A DNA stretch of 18,034 bases from UBA6065 sp036565605 (GCA_036565605.1 DATCXV010000018.1:1-18034); one strand, 5' to 3'. Shown: positions 6,873 through 14,013, counted from the first letter of the stretch. Notes: a model not told the origin generated them from the letters alone. Numbers and translations: made by a program.

Positions 6873-8441
6873 ATGCCATCCAAACATCTCTTCCTACAAA
6901 GCAATCCACAACGATGGCTTCTTGTCGCTAACGTGGGCGCGGCAATTATTTATTTCTTCGTCATCGCGTTTCTATTTCCTCACGGAAATCAGATTCTATT
7001 CTGGCTGCTTATAGCCGGCGAAATCTTCCACACCTGGCAGGCGCTTTCCTATATCTATACCGTTTGGAATATGAAGCACAAGGCGCACCGTGATGCTGAA
7101 TTTGTGCCGCCTGTCGATGTTTTTGTGACAGTCTGTGGTGAGCCGGTCGAGGTTTTGGAAGAGACTGTCGTTGCTGCGCTTAATATGGATTATCCGGCAC
7201 ATCGCATATTCATTTTGAACGACGGTTATGTTGCCAAGAAAGATAATTGGCAAGAAGTTGAGGTGATGGCTCGCCGCGTTGGTGTGACTTGCATTACGCG
7301 AAAAACTCCGGGCGGAGCGAAGGCGGGGAATATCAATAACGCTCTGCGCCAGTCGTCATCTCCGTTCGTTGTTGTTTTCGATACGGATCATGTGCCTCAT
7401 AAAGATTTCTTGTCCAAGACGATAGGCTACTTTATCGACAAAAAACTGGCCTTTGTTCAGACACCGCAGTACTACAAAAATGCCTATGTGAATGCAGTGG
7501 CATTATCATCGTGGGAACAACAGGAACTTTTCTTTGGACCGATTTGTCGCGGCAAAAATCGGTTGAATTCGGTTACCATGTGCGGCACGAATATGGTTAT
7601 TCGTCGCGAGGCACTTTTAGAAGTAGGTGGTATGGCTGAATCGATCGCCGAAGATTTCGTTACAGGAGTCTTCTTGCATCAACGTGGTTGGAAGTCTTTG
7701 TATGTGCCTGAAGTATTGGCTGAAGGCATGGCGCCCGAAGACTTTCTTTCGTACACCAAGCAGCAATTTCGTTGGGCGCGAGGAGCCTTGGATGTTTTGT
7801 TCCGCTACAATCTTTTGTTCCGCCCAGGACTTTCGTTTGCACAAAGAGTTCAATATCTGTCGTCCGTTACGTACTTTTTGTCCGGAACGGTGGTGCTCAT
7901 GAACATTCTTTTGCCGCTTCTATTCCTGTATTTCGGATTGGTACCAGTAAAGATTGACACCATGCTTTTGGCTGCTGTCTTCGTGCCGTATATGCTTCTC
8001 ACAGTCGGCGTGCTTGCTTCGACATCTAATCGTCGCTTCTCGTTCCGCGCATTGTCGTTTTCGATCTCGTCCTTCTGGATACATATCCGCGCACTGTGGT
8101 CTGCAATGACGGGGCAGAAGGTGGCGTTTTCAGTGACCTCCAAAGAAAAATTGTCGGGAAATTTCTTGGGCCAAGTGGTGCCGCATATTATGTATGTAGT
8201 GCTGGTTGTCTGTGGCATCATATTCGCTGCGATACGCGAAGGACTTTCGGCGTCTGTTGTGAACAACGTAGCTTGGGCTCTCTTTAATGTCGGCATGATC
8301 ATGCCGTATATCGTTGCTGCCGCTCCAGAGGGATATATGCGCAAGAATCTGTCACGCATCTACGAAATGATGTTTATTCCAGATAAAGTTGTGGCAGCAC
8401 GATTGCGCGTGGTAACGGCCGTAGAGGGGAAGAAGGCTTGA
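6873..8441 (+). CDS. Cellulose synthase-like GT2 (BcsA-like), no PilZ domain
   Basis: This 522-residue membrane synthase polymerises sugars, probably a beta-1,4-glucan, and threads the chain through its own channel. Two helices (about 16-35 and 38-62) precede the catalytic domain. Processive GT2 motifs are complete: Asp117 in LNDG, DTD at 170-172, the AED triad at 259-261 and QQFRW at 297-301. Four to six further helices follow at 325-485. The gating-loop motif FSVT at 419-422, typical of BcsA, is present between the helices. The protein ends about 35 residues after the last helix, so the C-terminal PilZ domain that senses cyclic di-GMP in BcsA is absent. It follows the GT-C gene by 26 bases. 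Mannan, mixed-linkage glucan or another beta-glycan remain possible products. Confidence 0.92.
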   Translation: MPSKHLFLQSNPQRWLLVANVGAAIIYFFVIAFLFPHGNQILFWLLIAGEIFHTWQALSYIYTVWNMKHKAHRDAEFVPPVDVFVTVCGEPVEVLEETVVAALNMDYPAHRIFILNDGYVAKKDNWQEVEVMARRVGVTCITRKTPGGAKAGNINNALRQSSSPFVVVFDTDHVPHKDFLSKTIGYFIDKKLAFVQTPQYYKNAYVNAVALSSWEQQELFFGPICRGKNRLNSVTMCGTNMVIRREALLEVGGMAESIAEDFVTGVFLHQRGWKSLYVPEVLAEGMAPEDFLSYTKQQFRWARGALDVLFRYNLLFRPGLSFAQRVQYLSSVTYFLSGTVVLMNILLPLLFLYFGLVPVKIDTMLLAAVFVPYMLLTVGVLASTSNRRFSFRALSFSISSFWIHIRALWSAMTGQKVAFSVTSKEKLSGNFLGQVVPHIMYVVLVVCGIIFAAIREGLSASVVNNVAWALFNVGMIMPYIVAAAPEGYMRKNLSRIYEMMFIPDKVVAARLRVVTAVEGKKA

Positions 8442-8461
8442 CCGGATAGTTAGTATCGCAA

Positions 8462-8491
8462 AAGCAGAACCGCCCGAAGGCGGTTCTGCTT
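8462..8491. terminator. Bidirectional terminator between BcsA-like and GH6 genes
   Basis: A 13-bp stem, AAGCAGAACCGCC/GGCGGTTCTGCTT, closes a CGAA loop between two convergent genes. The T-run is better on the minus strand, so it mainly serves the GH6 gene. Confidence 0.85.
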
Positions 8492-8503
8492 CACTGATTT
8501 GTG

Positions 8504-9940
8504 CTAATATCCCGCTCTCTTTGCGAGATCCAGAGCGTAATCGGCCCACCAGCCACCCGCAGCCGGAGCACCGTTACAGTTACCATCAGACTGTCCGGGA
8601 ACTTTCACCCACAGGTATGCGTCAACAAGAGTTGTGCCTGTCGCGGTCGAAGGTACTTTGCCCAAAGACCTGCCTGTCGGGTTGCACCATTCACCATTCG
8701 AACCGGAACCGTTTCTTGATGTGTCGATGACGAAGTGCTTTCCACTGACAAGCTTCGACACTTCTGTGCCGTAATTCGTGCTTTCTTCGGTCGTGAAGAA
8801 GTTCGAGACATTGAGCGCAAATCCGGCAGCCTTAGCGATGCCGGCCTTGTTCAGGCGGCCTGCCATGTCGCTTGCACCAATCCACTTAGCATTACCTGCA
8901 TCGATGTAGACGGTTACGTTCGGGTTGTTTGCCGAGAAGACATCAACGCTTTGCGAGATCATCGAGTAGCGTTCAGCCTTCTTGGTGTCTGAAAGACAGT
9001 CTGCTCCGGCCAGGGCATCTGGCTCGAGAATGATCATTGCTTTGCCTGATCCAATACCCGACGAGACGTTCTGTATCCATGAAAGATACGCTTCAGATCC
9101 CGACAATCCACCGGCAGAATACAATCCACAGTCACGGCCCGGGATGTTGTAAGTCACAAAGACCGGAACAGAATTTTGTGTCTGTGCAGCCTGCATCATT
9201 TTCGAGACATGGCTTTTGATATCTGGGATCCACTCACCAAGCCACAGTGCCGTTGGTTCCGCAGCCATCTTTTCCATCAGGGCCGCATCAGTGGGTCGAG
9301 AATCCTTCCATGCTTTCGCTTGTTCTGCAGCCGGGCTGTATGGATCGACGTAGAATTTCGAACCGGAAGTTGTCGTCTTGCTTGTCTGCGCCGAAAGCGA
9401 ACCGGTCACCGTCGAGATGGATTTCGGAACGGTTTTCACCAGAGTGATTTTTGTGGGTGCCGGAAGAATTTCTACTGGGGCAGGGGTAGGGGCGGGCGTG
9501 CTTTGAACCGAAGTGTTTTGCGTTGCAACTTCTTGTCCTGCGTTTTTTATCGTCACTTCTGTGCGAGCGATCTCTGCGCCGGAAGGATCTTTTGCGATAA
9601 ACGAAACGGCATAGGTTCCATTCGTGTTCCACTTCCAGTTTGTAAGATCCACCTGCGCCTCTTTGTGCGGATAGTCTTGCTGACTATCCTGCATTGGCAC
9701 CGGATTGCCATTGTCGACGGACCAGTACATCTGATATGTCTGTACGTCGCGATCCTTTACGATCGCTTTAAACGGTTGGACTCCCTGAACGGACGCGTTC
9801 TGGGCGGGCCACCAGACCTCCACGGCGTTCGCTGCGTGTGCCGTGGCAGGGATAGTGGTAAAGAGCGCACCGAAGCCCCACATCGAGATTGATGCACAGG
9901 CAAAAAGCACGCGAGAAATGAGTGGTCGTAGTTTGGCCAT
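8504..9940 (-). CDS. Secreted glycoside hydrolase family 6 with N-terminal Ig-like module
   Basis: This 478-residue exported enzyme should hydrolyse beta-1,4-glucan. It has a signal peptide (1-37, cleavage near ATAHA). An immunoglobulin-like module at 39-133 contains VEVWWP and DYPHKE. A Pro/Thr/Ser-rich linker spans 134-195, and a GH6 domain covers about 196-478. GH6 catalytic features are visible: YNIPGRDC with Asp270, ILEPDALAG with the acid Asp308, YIDAGNAKWIG at 345-355, and WVKVPGQSDG with Asp452. By position Asp308 is the general acid and Asp270 and Asp452 support catalysis. In Streptomyces, a GH6 enzyme (CslZ) sits in the cellulose-like synthase locus. A -10-like TATATC lies six bases before the ATG, and another TATACT lies at 10015-10020. 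Confidence 0.93.
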   Translation of the reverse strand: MAKLRPLISRVLFACASISMWGFGALFTTIPATAHAANAVEVWWPAQNASVQGVQPFKAIVKDRDVQTYQMYWSVDNGNPVPMQDSQQDYPHKEAQVDLTNWKWNTNGTYAVSFIAKDPSGAEIARTEVTIKNAGQEVATQNTSVQSTPAPTPAPVEILPAPTKITLVKTVPKSISTVTGSLSAQTSKTTTSGSKFYVDPYSPAAEQAKAWKDSRPTDAALMEKMAAEPTALWLGEWIPDIKSHVSKMMQAAQTQNSVPVFVTYNIPGRDCGLYSAGGLSGSEAYLSWIQNVSSGIGSGKAMIILEPDALAGADCLSDTKKAERYSMISQSVDVFSANNPNVTVYIDAGNAKWIGASDMAGRLNKAGIAKAAGFALNVSNFFTTEESTNYGTEVSKLVSGKHFVIDTSRNGSGSNGEWCNPTGRSLGKVPSTATGTTLVDAYLWVKVPGQSDGNCNGAPAAGGWWADYALDLAKRAGY

Positions 9941-9946
9941 TCAATA

Positions 9947-9952
9947 GATATA
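9947..9952 (-). promoter_or_regulatory. -10 element for GH6 gene, leaderless candidate
   Basis: TATATC on the minus strand lies six bases before the ATG at 9940. It departs from consensus at the fifth and sixth bases, so the stronger TATACT at 10015-10020 is a competing promoter. Confidence 0.4.
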
Positions 9953-10024
9953 GCTAAGAAATAATGCTGCAAGGGGCGTTCGGGAATGCCGCCGGTTATT
10001 TCAGAAGCGCGCCTAGTATAAAAG

Positions 10025-10047
10025 GCCGCTTATTCTGCGCAAGCGGC
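10025..10047 (-). terminator. Hairpin terminator downstream of TagD-like gene
   Basis: GCCGCTT/AAGCGGC pair across a nine-base loop. On the minus strand the stem is followed by CTTTTATA. It lies about 100 bases after the TagD-like stop, so a long 3' end is implied. Confidence 0.5.
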
Positions 10048-10143
10048 ATGACTTTGCCTTGTGATTAAGCCATATTTTCTGCCTATTCCTTGACTCGCAT
10101 AAAACGTGGTCTAAAAAGTCCCGTTTAAGGCGCTTGTAAGGCT

Positions 10144-10659
10144 CTAGGAGGTCTTAGGTGAAAGATGTGTCCCAGAAACGATATGTACCGAGCCTGATTC
10201 CAACCGTGCCTTTTCGGCCTCGTAGACGCGTTTGCGAAGCTCAGTCGTCGAATACGAATGGGTGCGTTTATGAAAGTATGCTGTGTGAGGCAGATCGTGG
10301 CCCGTGTATGGTTTTCCTTCCCAGTCCGAACCTAAAATACGGACATCATATGCATGTGATCGAAGCCAATTCAGAAGATCCTCTTCGGTCGAGTAGACAA
10401 ATATTTCGTCGACATATTTCACTCCTTCCAAAATCGTGCGGCGCTCTTCAAGAGACATGATCGGAGTATTTTTTGCTTTGCCGCCGGTCTTGTGGCGGTA
10501 CACGGCGTCGGTGCTTTGAGATGGATCATCTTGAAGACCTACGATCAGGTAATCACACTGGGCTTTGGCATCTTTCAGCATGAGCATGTGGCCAGCATGA
10601 CAAAGATCGAATGCTGAAAAGGTTACGCCGATCCTCAAGTTCTTGTTCAGATGTTTCAT
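10144..10659 (-). CDS. Cytidylyltransferase-family nucleotidyltransferase (TagD-like)
   Basis: This 171-residue soluble enzyme is of the HxGH nucleotidyltransferase superfamily, which links a nucleotide to a phosphorylated small molecule such as glycerol 3-phosphate, a sugar phosphate or FMN. Motifs are FSAFDLCHAGHMLML with HAGH at 21-24, VRILGSDWEG at 106-115 and YSTTELRKR at 136-144, the ISSTxxR-type phosphate-binding motif. The usual GTFD is altered to SAFD. I chose the ATG at 10659. A longer reading begins at a TTG (10704) that sits against the terminator of the upstream gene and adds residues without homology. It lies between two secreted glycan hydrolases, so it may make an activated sugar or polyol, but its substrate cannot be read. 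Confidence 0.8.
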   Translation of the reverse strand: MKHLNKNLRIGVTFSAFDLCHAGHMLMLKDAKAQCDYLIVGLQDDPSQSTDAVYRHKTGGKAKNTPIMSLEERRTILEGVKYVDEIFVYSTEEDLLNWLRSHAYDVRILGSDWEGKPYTGHDLPHTAYFHKRTHSYSTTELRKRVYEAEKARLESGSVHIVSGTHLSPKTS

Positions 10660-10705
10660 GGTTGTATCAGCGATAGTACGAAGCGGCGTCTGTAAAAGTG
10701 CCAAG

Positions 10706-10732
10706 AAAAAAGACCTGCCAGGACAGGTCTTT
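10706..10732 (-). terminator. Intrinsic terminator after the 105-residue unknown gene
   Basis: On the minus strand AAAGACCTG and CAGGTCTTT flank a six-base loop and are followed by a six-T run. It is three bases beyond the stop of the minus-strand gene at 10735. Confidence 0.85.
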
Positions 10733-10734
10733 GT

Positions 10735-11052
10735 TTACGAAAGCCCTCTGCAAAATTTCAATTGGGCAATGAGTCGGTGAACGTTTTCCGGAGCAATCCG
10801 ATCAGTGATGACGGTGCGCGGATAATTTGGCTCGATATCAAGTCGTACGCCATCTTCGGTTCCGGGTCGAACGAAATCTTCTACAAAATCCATACCACCA
10901 CGTGGGCGCATCCACTTCCAATATAAATCCGGTTCTGCCGACTCGATCACTATGTCGGCATGGAGAAAGATATGGCAGTAGAGCGTCAGGTCCCGGAACG
11001 AAGAGAACCACGAAGGAGGTGTGACAAGCTGGTCTCGGATGATAAGGGACAT
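10735..11052 (-). CDS. Unknown small protein
   Basis: This is a 105-residue protein from the ATG at 11052 and I do not recognise it. No signal peptide or membrane helix is seen. It contains three tryptophans within the first 50 residues, a central WMRPRGGMDFVEDFVRPGTE and a C-terminal NVHRLIAQLKFC. A longer reading starts at a TTG at 11103. However, a TATACT -10 box at 11073-11078 lies inside that extension, which argues for the shorter form with a leader of about 14 bases. It is divergent from the DUF1059 gene and ends in a strong terminator, so it is probably transcribed alone. Confidence 0.65.
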   Translation of the reverse strand: MSLIIRDQLVTPPSWFSSFRDLTLYCHIFLHADIVIESAEPDLYWKWMRPRGGMDFVEDFVRPGTEDGVRLDIEPNYPRTVITDRIAPENVHRLIAQLKFCRGLS

Positions 11053-11072
11053 ATTGGCGACTTCTATTTCGT

Positions 11073-11078
11073 AGTATA
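11073..11078 (-). promoter_or_regulatory. -10 element for the 105-residue unknown gene
   Basis: TATACT on the minus strand predicts a start near 11066 and a leader of about 14 bases before the ATG at 11052. Confidence 0.5.
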
Positions 11079-11091
11079 GCCGAATTATCAA

Positions 11092-11097
11092 TATATC
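11092..11097 (+). promoter_or_regulatory. -10-like element for DUF1059 gene
   Basis: TATATC lies ten bases before the ATG at 11108, which would give a leader of only about three bases. No Shine-Dalgarno sequence is present. Confidence 0.35.
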
Positions 11098-11107
11098 TAT
11101 CAACAGT

Positions 11108-11317
11108 ATGAAGACGTTGCGATGTAATCAGATGGGCGGACCGTGCGATGTGGAATTATCGGCAGAAACACGTGAAGAAATGGTTCAAAAAATGACCAAG
11201 CATGTCTTGGACAATCATCCTGAGACGGCCAAAGCGATGGAAGCGCAGCATGAGCGAGATCCAGAAGAGTGGGGAATGCAGTTTCGCAGGACGTGGGATG
11301 CGACACCTGATGATTGA
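11108..11317 (+). CDS. DUF1059 family small protein
   Basis: This 69-residue protein begins MKTLRCNQMGGPCDVEL, with Cys6 and Cys13 followed by a helix ETREEMVQKMTKHVLDNH. The two-cysteine start and the following HVLDNH match the DUF1059 family (COG5466), often annotated as a predicted small metal-binding protein. The family's function is not established. The C-terminal 25 residues are acidic and include EEWGMQFRRTWDATPDD. It has a -10-like box close to its start and a very strong terminator 12 bases after its stop, so it forms a single-gene unit between two minus-strand genes. Confidence 0.85.
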   Translation: MKTLRCNQMGGPCDVELSAETREEMVQKMTKHVLDNHPETAKAMEAQHERDPEEWGMQFRRTWDATPDD

Positions 11318-11321
11318 TTGG

Positions 11322-11365
11322 AAGGCAGGAAAAAAGCGGCGCGCGCGCCGCTTTTTTCCTGCCTT
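11322..11365. terminator. Bidirectional terminator, 44-base perfect palindrome
   Basis: The arms 11322-11343 and 11344-11365 are exact reverse complements with no loop bases. Each arm has a GGCAGG block, an A6 or T6 run and a GCGGCGCG core. In RNA the GC core forms the stem and the T6 run the tail, and this works equally for the DUF1059 gene (plus) and the secreted hydrolase (minus). Confidence 0.92.
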
Positions 11366-11375
11366 AATCGATAGA

Positions 11376-13178
11376 CTAACGCGCCACACTCACGTTCACA
11401 GTCTTTTGCGAGATGACCGAGCCCGTATTGTCCTTCGAAATGAAGGTTAGAGCATACGATCCGTCCTTGGTCGGCCAATTCGAAACATTGACCTGGGTTT
11501 CTTTGTGCGGATAGTCAGTGAAGCTGTTCGACATGAGGTTCAGAGGGCCGCCATCTACCGTCCAGAACATAGTGTAATCGGTGACCGCCTTGTCTTTGAC
11601 CATTGCTTTGAAGGGCTGCGATCCCGAAACGGTTACACCGTCAGTTGGCCACCAAACGTCGGTTGTATAGGTTGCCGTTGGGACTGGCGTCGGTGTAGGT
11701 GTCGGATCTGGATCTGGTTGTGGAGGTGGCGTGCTTTGATCCGACACAGCGATTTGCGCTGTTGAATCGTTCCAATAATAATTCTTGCTCCAGTCACTTT
11801 TGAACACGCCAACCTTCAGCGTATATGTGCCTGTTGATGCTGGCGTCCACGAAATCGAGTAATTTCCCGGAGACGATTGCGAGATGTTTTGGTGCTCGCG
11901 GAATTTTTGTAAGACCTTTGATGTTTGGGCGTCATAGATTTCGATATCCGCGATCACGTCTTGGGCAGATCCCGTGATGGAAAGTGTCACAGGGATCGTT
12001 GTCGCTTGCCCTGGTCGTGCATCGACCGGCGTTCCGGCAGATGCACTCCAGTCGCCGGAAGGTTCGGGGACAGGTGTCGGTGTCGGGTCTGGATCCGGTG
12101 TCGGTGTGCTGCCGCTTGCACCGAACCAGGTCTTCATGACGTCTTCAGCTGGCTTTCCTTTGGGCGTGTAATCAGTATTGCCTGCGCCTCCGTAACTTGG
12201 ATCGCTCTTCCAATCCCATAACATCACGCCAGCGAAGTATGATCTTTCGTTCCAATAGCGGAACAGTGCCTCGTAGGCATTTTTCTGTTCGTCTGCGTTA
12301 TAACCTCCGCCCATTTCATGATCCCATGGGTGCGCGTGACCGCTATCAACTGACCGGTATCCAACTTCGGTGAAAATGACTGGCTTGCCGATACGATTGC
12401 GCAGGGGATCGATCTGGTTTTGATCGACTGAACGCCAGGCGTCGATAATGCTTTGTGTCGATCCGTTGTTTGGCGACAACTCGAAATAAGCCGAGATGCC
12501 GATGAAATCCAGGCTCGACCAAAAACCAAGTTGCTCGAACTCGTTGGTCCAGACATTGCCTTGACCCCAGTTTGCGCTGTAGGTGACCAAGCCTGGATAG
12601 TGTGAACGCAACGATGAAATCATAGTCTGCCAGCGTTGCGTGTTGTCAGGATTCATATATGGTGACGCCATGCTCACCAGCTCCGTGCCGGCGACGATCA
12701 TTTCAACATTTTTCTGCGCGCCAATGTCGCCCAAGTGGTTAAGCATGGTCGAGTAATTGGCATACCAGGTGTCTCGGTCATGTGCGTCGATAAGGGCGCG
12801 CCAACCGCCATTGCCAACTTCCAAGTGGGGTTTCAAAACGACTTTCATACCCAAGCCGTGAATGAAATCGATAGCCGAATTTAATGTTGCGTCAGATGGC
12901 GTGTCCCAACGCGGGCCGATCGATGATGATCCGTAGTCGGACTGAAGATAGGGGATGATCAGGGCGATGTAATCGACACCGTCGGATTGTGCTGCGCGAA
13001 CTGCTTCTTTGAACGAGTCGCTCGCAAAATCTTCCGCCCAGCGCGGAACAATGCTCACTCCTTGCTTCCACGAGGCCGCATTCGCATGTGCCACAGGAGA
13101 TAAGACCGGAGCGTATGACGCGAACGTCATCGCCACAGCTCCAGTCATCGCCAAAACCTTTCGAAAAAATGATGTCAT
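11376..13178 (-). CDS. Secreted GH-A glycoside hydrolase (GH113-like) with two Ig-like modules
   Basis: This 600-residue exported protein starts at the ATG at 13178, where a signal peptide begins (MTSFFRKVLAMTGAVA..., cleavage near AHANA at 29-34). A longer TTG start at 13220 would bury it. The catalytic TIM barrel spans about 36-355. AGTELVSMA with Glu166 and FTEVGYRS with Glu271 are the likely acid/base and nucleophile, as in clan GH-A and notably GH113. MLWDWKSDPSYG follows at 319-330. A Pro/Thr/Asp linker (356-374) leads to a beta-sandwich module (about 375-480, with VKVGVFKSDWSKNYYWND), a second linker, and a C-terminal module at 504-600. The last module is homologous to that in the GH6 enzyme. 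The substrate is uncertain: mannan, xylan or glucan are all possible. Confidence 0.85.
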   Translation of the reverse strand: MTSFFRKVLAMTGAVAMTFASYAPVLSPVAHANAASWKQGVSIVPRWAEDFASDSFKEAVRAAQSDGVDYIALIIPYLQSDYGSSSIGPRWDTPSDATLNSAIDFIHGLGMKVVLKPHLEVGNGGWRALIDAHDRDTWYANYSTMLNHLGDIGAQKNVEMIVAGTELVSMASPYMNPDNTQRWQTMISSLRSHYPGLVTYSANWGQGNVWTNEFEQLGFWSSLDFIGISAYFELSPNNGSTQSIIDAWRSVDQNQIDPLRNRIGKPVIFTEVGYRSVDSGHAHPWDHEMGGGYNADEQKNAYEALFRYWNERSYFAGVMLWDWKSDPSYGGAGNTDYTPKGKPAEDVMKTWFGASGSTPTPDPDPTPTPVPEPSGDWSASAGTPVDARPGQATTIPVTLSITGSAQDVIADIEIYDAQTSKVLQKFREHQNISQSSPGNYSISWTPASTGTYTLKVGVFKSDWSKNYYWNDSTAQIAVSDQSTPPPQPDPDPTPTPTPVPTATYTTDVWWPTDGVTVSGSQPFKAMVKDKAVTDYTMFWTVDGGPLNLMSNSFTDYPHKETQVNVSNWPTKDGSYALTFISKDNTGSVISQKTVNVSVAR

Positions 13179-13221
13179 GTGCGTACCTAATATTATCCGT
13201 CTTATGTTTGGTACGCCCAAA

Positions 13222-13240
13222 AGAAGCGGGAAGTTCTTCT
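13222..13240 (-). terminator. Weak hairpin after MliC gene
   Basis: AGAAG/CTTCT pair over a nine-base loop and are followed on the minus strand by TTTT. The stem is short, so some read-through into the secreted hydrolase gene is likely. Confidence 0.3.
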
Positions 13241-13243
13241 GTG

Positions 13244-13561
13244 CTAGCTTCTTACTGAACAGTTTTTGTACGTAGACTCTGCTCCATCTTCAAGTACCAT
13301 GACTGAATTGCCCTTGGACCAGAAGACCAAAGATTCGTCTGCGTTGGCATAGCGCGCGCCGTCAGCAGAAATCGCCTGTGGCAATGTGATCGCGCGGCCA
13401 TCGTCGAACTTTACGTCGACGTGGTCTTTGAAATAGCGCGCGCCGATCGTTTTGCTTGCGTCACATGCATAGGCAACAGACGATATCGGGCGTGGTGCGA
13501 CGTAGCGCCAAACCGCAAAAGCGATTATAAGGATAATAAGGATGGCGAGAATTTTCTTCAT
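13244..13561 (-). CDS. MliC-family lysozyme inhibitor, membrane anchored
   Basis: This 105-residue protein has an N-terminal uncleaved membrane helix (about 4-22) and an extracytoplasmic MliC/PliC-type domain (about 29-103). The family binds and blocks C-type lysozyme and is normally an outer-membrane lipoprotein or periplasmic protein. Visible landmarks are YACDASKTIGARYF with Cys33, SADGARY at 65-71, FWSKGNSVMVLEDG with Lys83, and YKNC with Cys101; the two cysteines probably form a disulfide. No lipobox is seen, so anchoring is by the helix. The gene is four bases downstream of the SRPBCC gene and co-directional with it. It would protect peptidoglycan against lysozyme from a host or rival. 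Confidence 0.82.
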   Translation of the reverse strand: MKKILAILIILIIAFAVWRYVAPRPISSVAYACDASKTIGARYFKDHVDVKFDDGRAITLPQAISADGARYANADESLVFWSKGNSVMVLEDGAESTYKNCSVRS

Positions 13562-13565
13562 GAAG

Positions 13566-13982
13566 TTACTTGCTTTCTACGTGCTTTTTGTAATTGTCGA
13601 GAATCGCCTGCCAACCTTGCTGTTGCATGTCGACCGGATTCTGAGTCTCGGCTTCGAATGTTTCCGTGACTTGGGTCTTGCCATCGCCCATGTCTTCGAA
13701 ACCGATTTCGACCGTGCGGCCGTCGCCGATGGTGTAGGAAAGAAATTCATTCGGGATCACTTCGTCATAGGTGCCGCCAAAGTCGAAACCTATACTTTTG
13801 TCTTTTGCTTCCATGCGAGAACTGAAGGCGCCGCCCGGACGCAGGTCTGCTGTAGCCGAAGGGCAGTGCCAGTCGTCCGAAGCATGGTTCCATACCATGA
13901 CGTGCTCGGGTTTGGTAAAATATTCCCAAGCTTTTTCGGTCGGGGCGTGTACGATTGTCGAGACAGTGACTTTTGTTGCCAT
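13566..13982 (-). CDS. SRPBCC/AHSA1-like domain protein
   Basis: This 138-residue cytoplasmic protein is formed by a single START-like (SRPBCC) fold. The N-terminal strand and helix VTVSTIVHAPTEKAWEYFT, the early W-N-H pair, the LRPGGAFSSRM strand, and the long C-terminal helix containing GWQAILDNYKKHVES are typical of the AHSA1/activator of Hsp90 ATPase and polyketide-cyclase-like group. These proteins bind hydrophobic ligands or act as co-chaperones; no specific ligand can be named. It is the first gene of a two-gene unit with MliC. A TATAAT box on the minus strand lies at 14008-14013, giving a leader of about 19 bases. The same gap carries the PAP2 promoter in the other direction. Confidence 0.82.
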   Translation of the reverse strand: MATKVTVSTIVHAPTEKAWEYFTKPEHVMVWNHASDDWHCPSATADLRPGGAFSSRMEAKDKSIGFDFGGTYDEVIPNEFLSYTIGDGRTVEIGFEDMGDGKTQVTETFEAETQNPVDMQQQGWQAILDNYKKHVESK

Positions 13983-14007
13983 AGATTTTTTTGATTATCG
14001 CTTGAAA

Positions 14008-14013
14008 ATTATA
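14008..14013 (-). promoter_or_regulatory. -10 element for SRPBCC-MliC unit
   Basis: TATAAT on the minus strand lies 25 bases before the ATG at 13982. It is a perfect consensus and predicts a leader of about 19 bases rather than a leaderless start. Confidence 0.55.

Larger units (their letters stand above)
9941..10143. other. Intergenic region upstream of GH6
   Basis: These 203 bases hold promoter elements for the GH6 gene on the minus strand and a hairpin that probably ends the TagD-like transcript. No gene is seen. Two -10 candidates for GH6 exist: TATATC at 9947-9952 (six bases from the ATG) and TATACT at 10015-10020, with CTTGCG at 10038-10043 as a possible -35 (17-base spacing). Confidence 0.5.

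Noticed and set aside
9176..9892. 238-residue plus-strand frame opposite the GH6 gene
   Set aside because: It is antisense to a gene with complete GH6 motifs, and its composition (many Arg, Cys, Phe) is typical of a shadow frame.
10660..10704. TTG extension of the TagD-like gene
   Set aside because: The extension begins against the upstream terminator and adds residues with no homology; the ATG at 10659 fits the HxGH family N-terminus.
11053..11103. TTG extension of the 105-residue unknown gene
   Set aside because: A consensus-like TATACT promoter lies inside the extension.
13179..13220. TTG extension of the GH113-like gene
   Set aside because: It would place 14 polar residues before a normal signal peptide that starts at the ATG at 13178.
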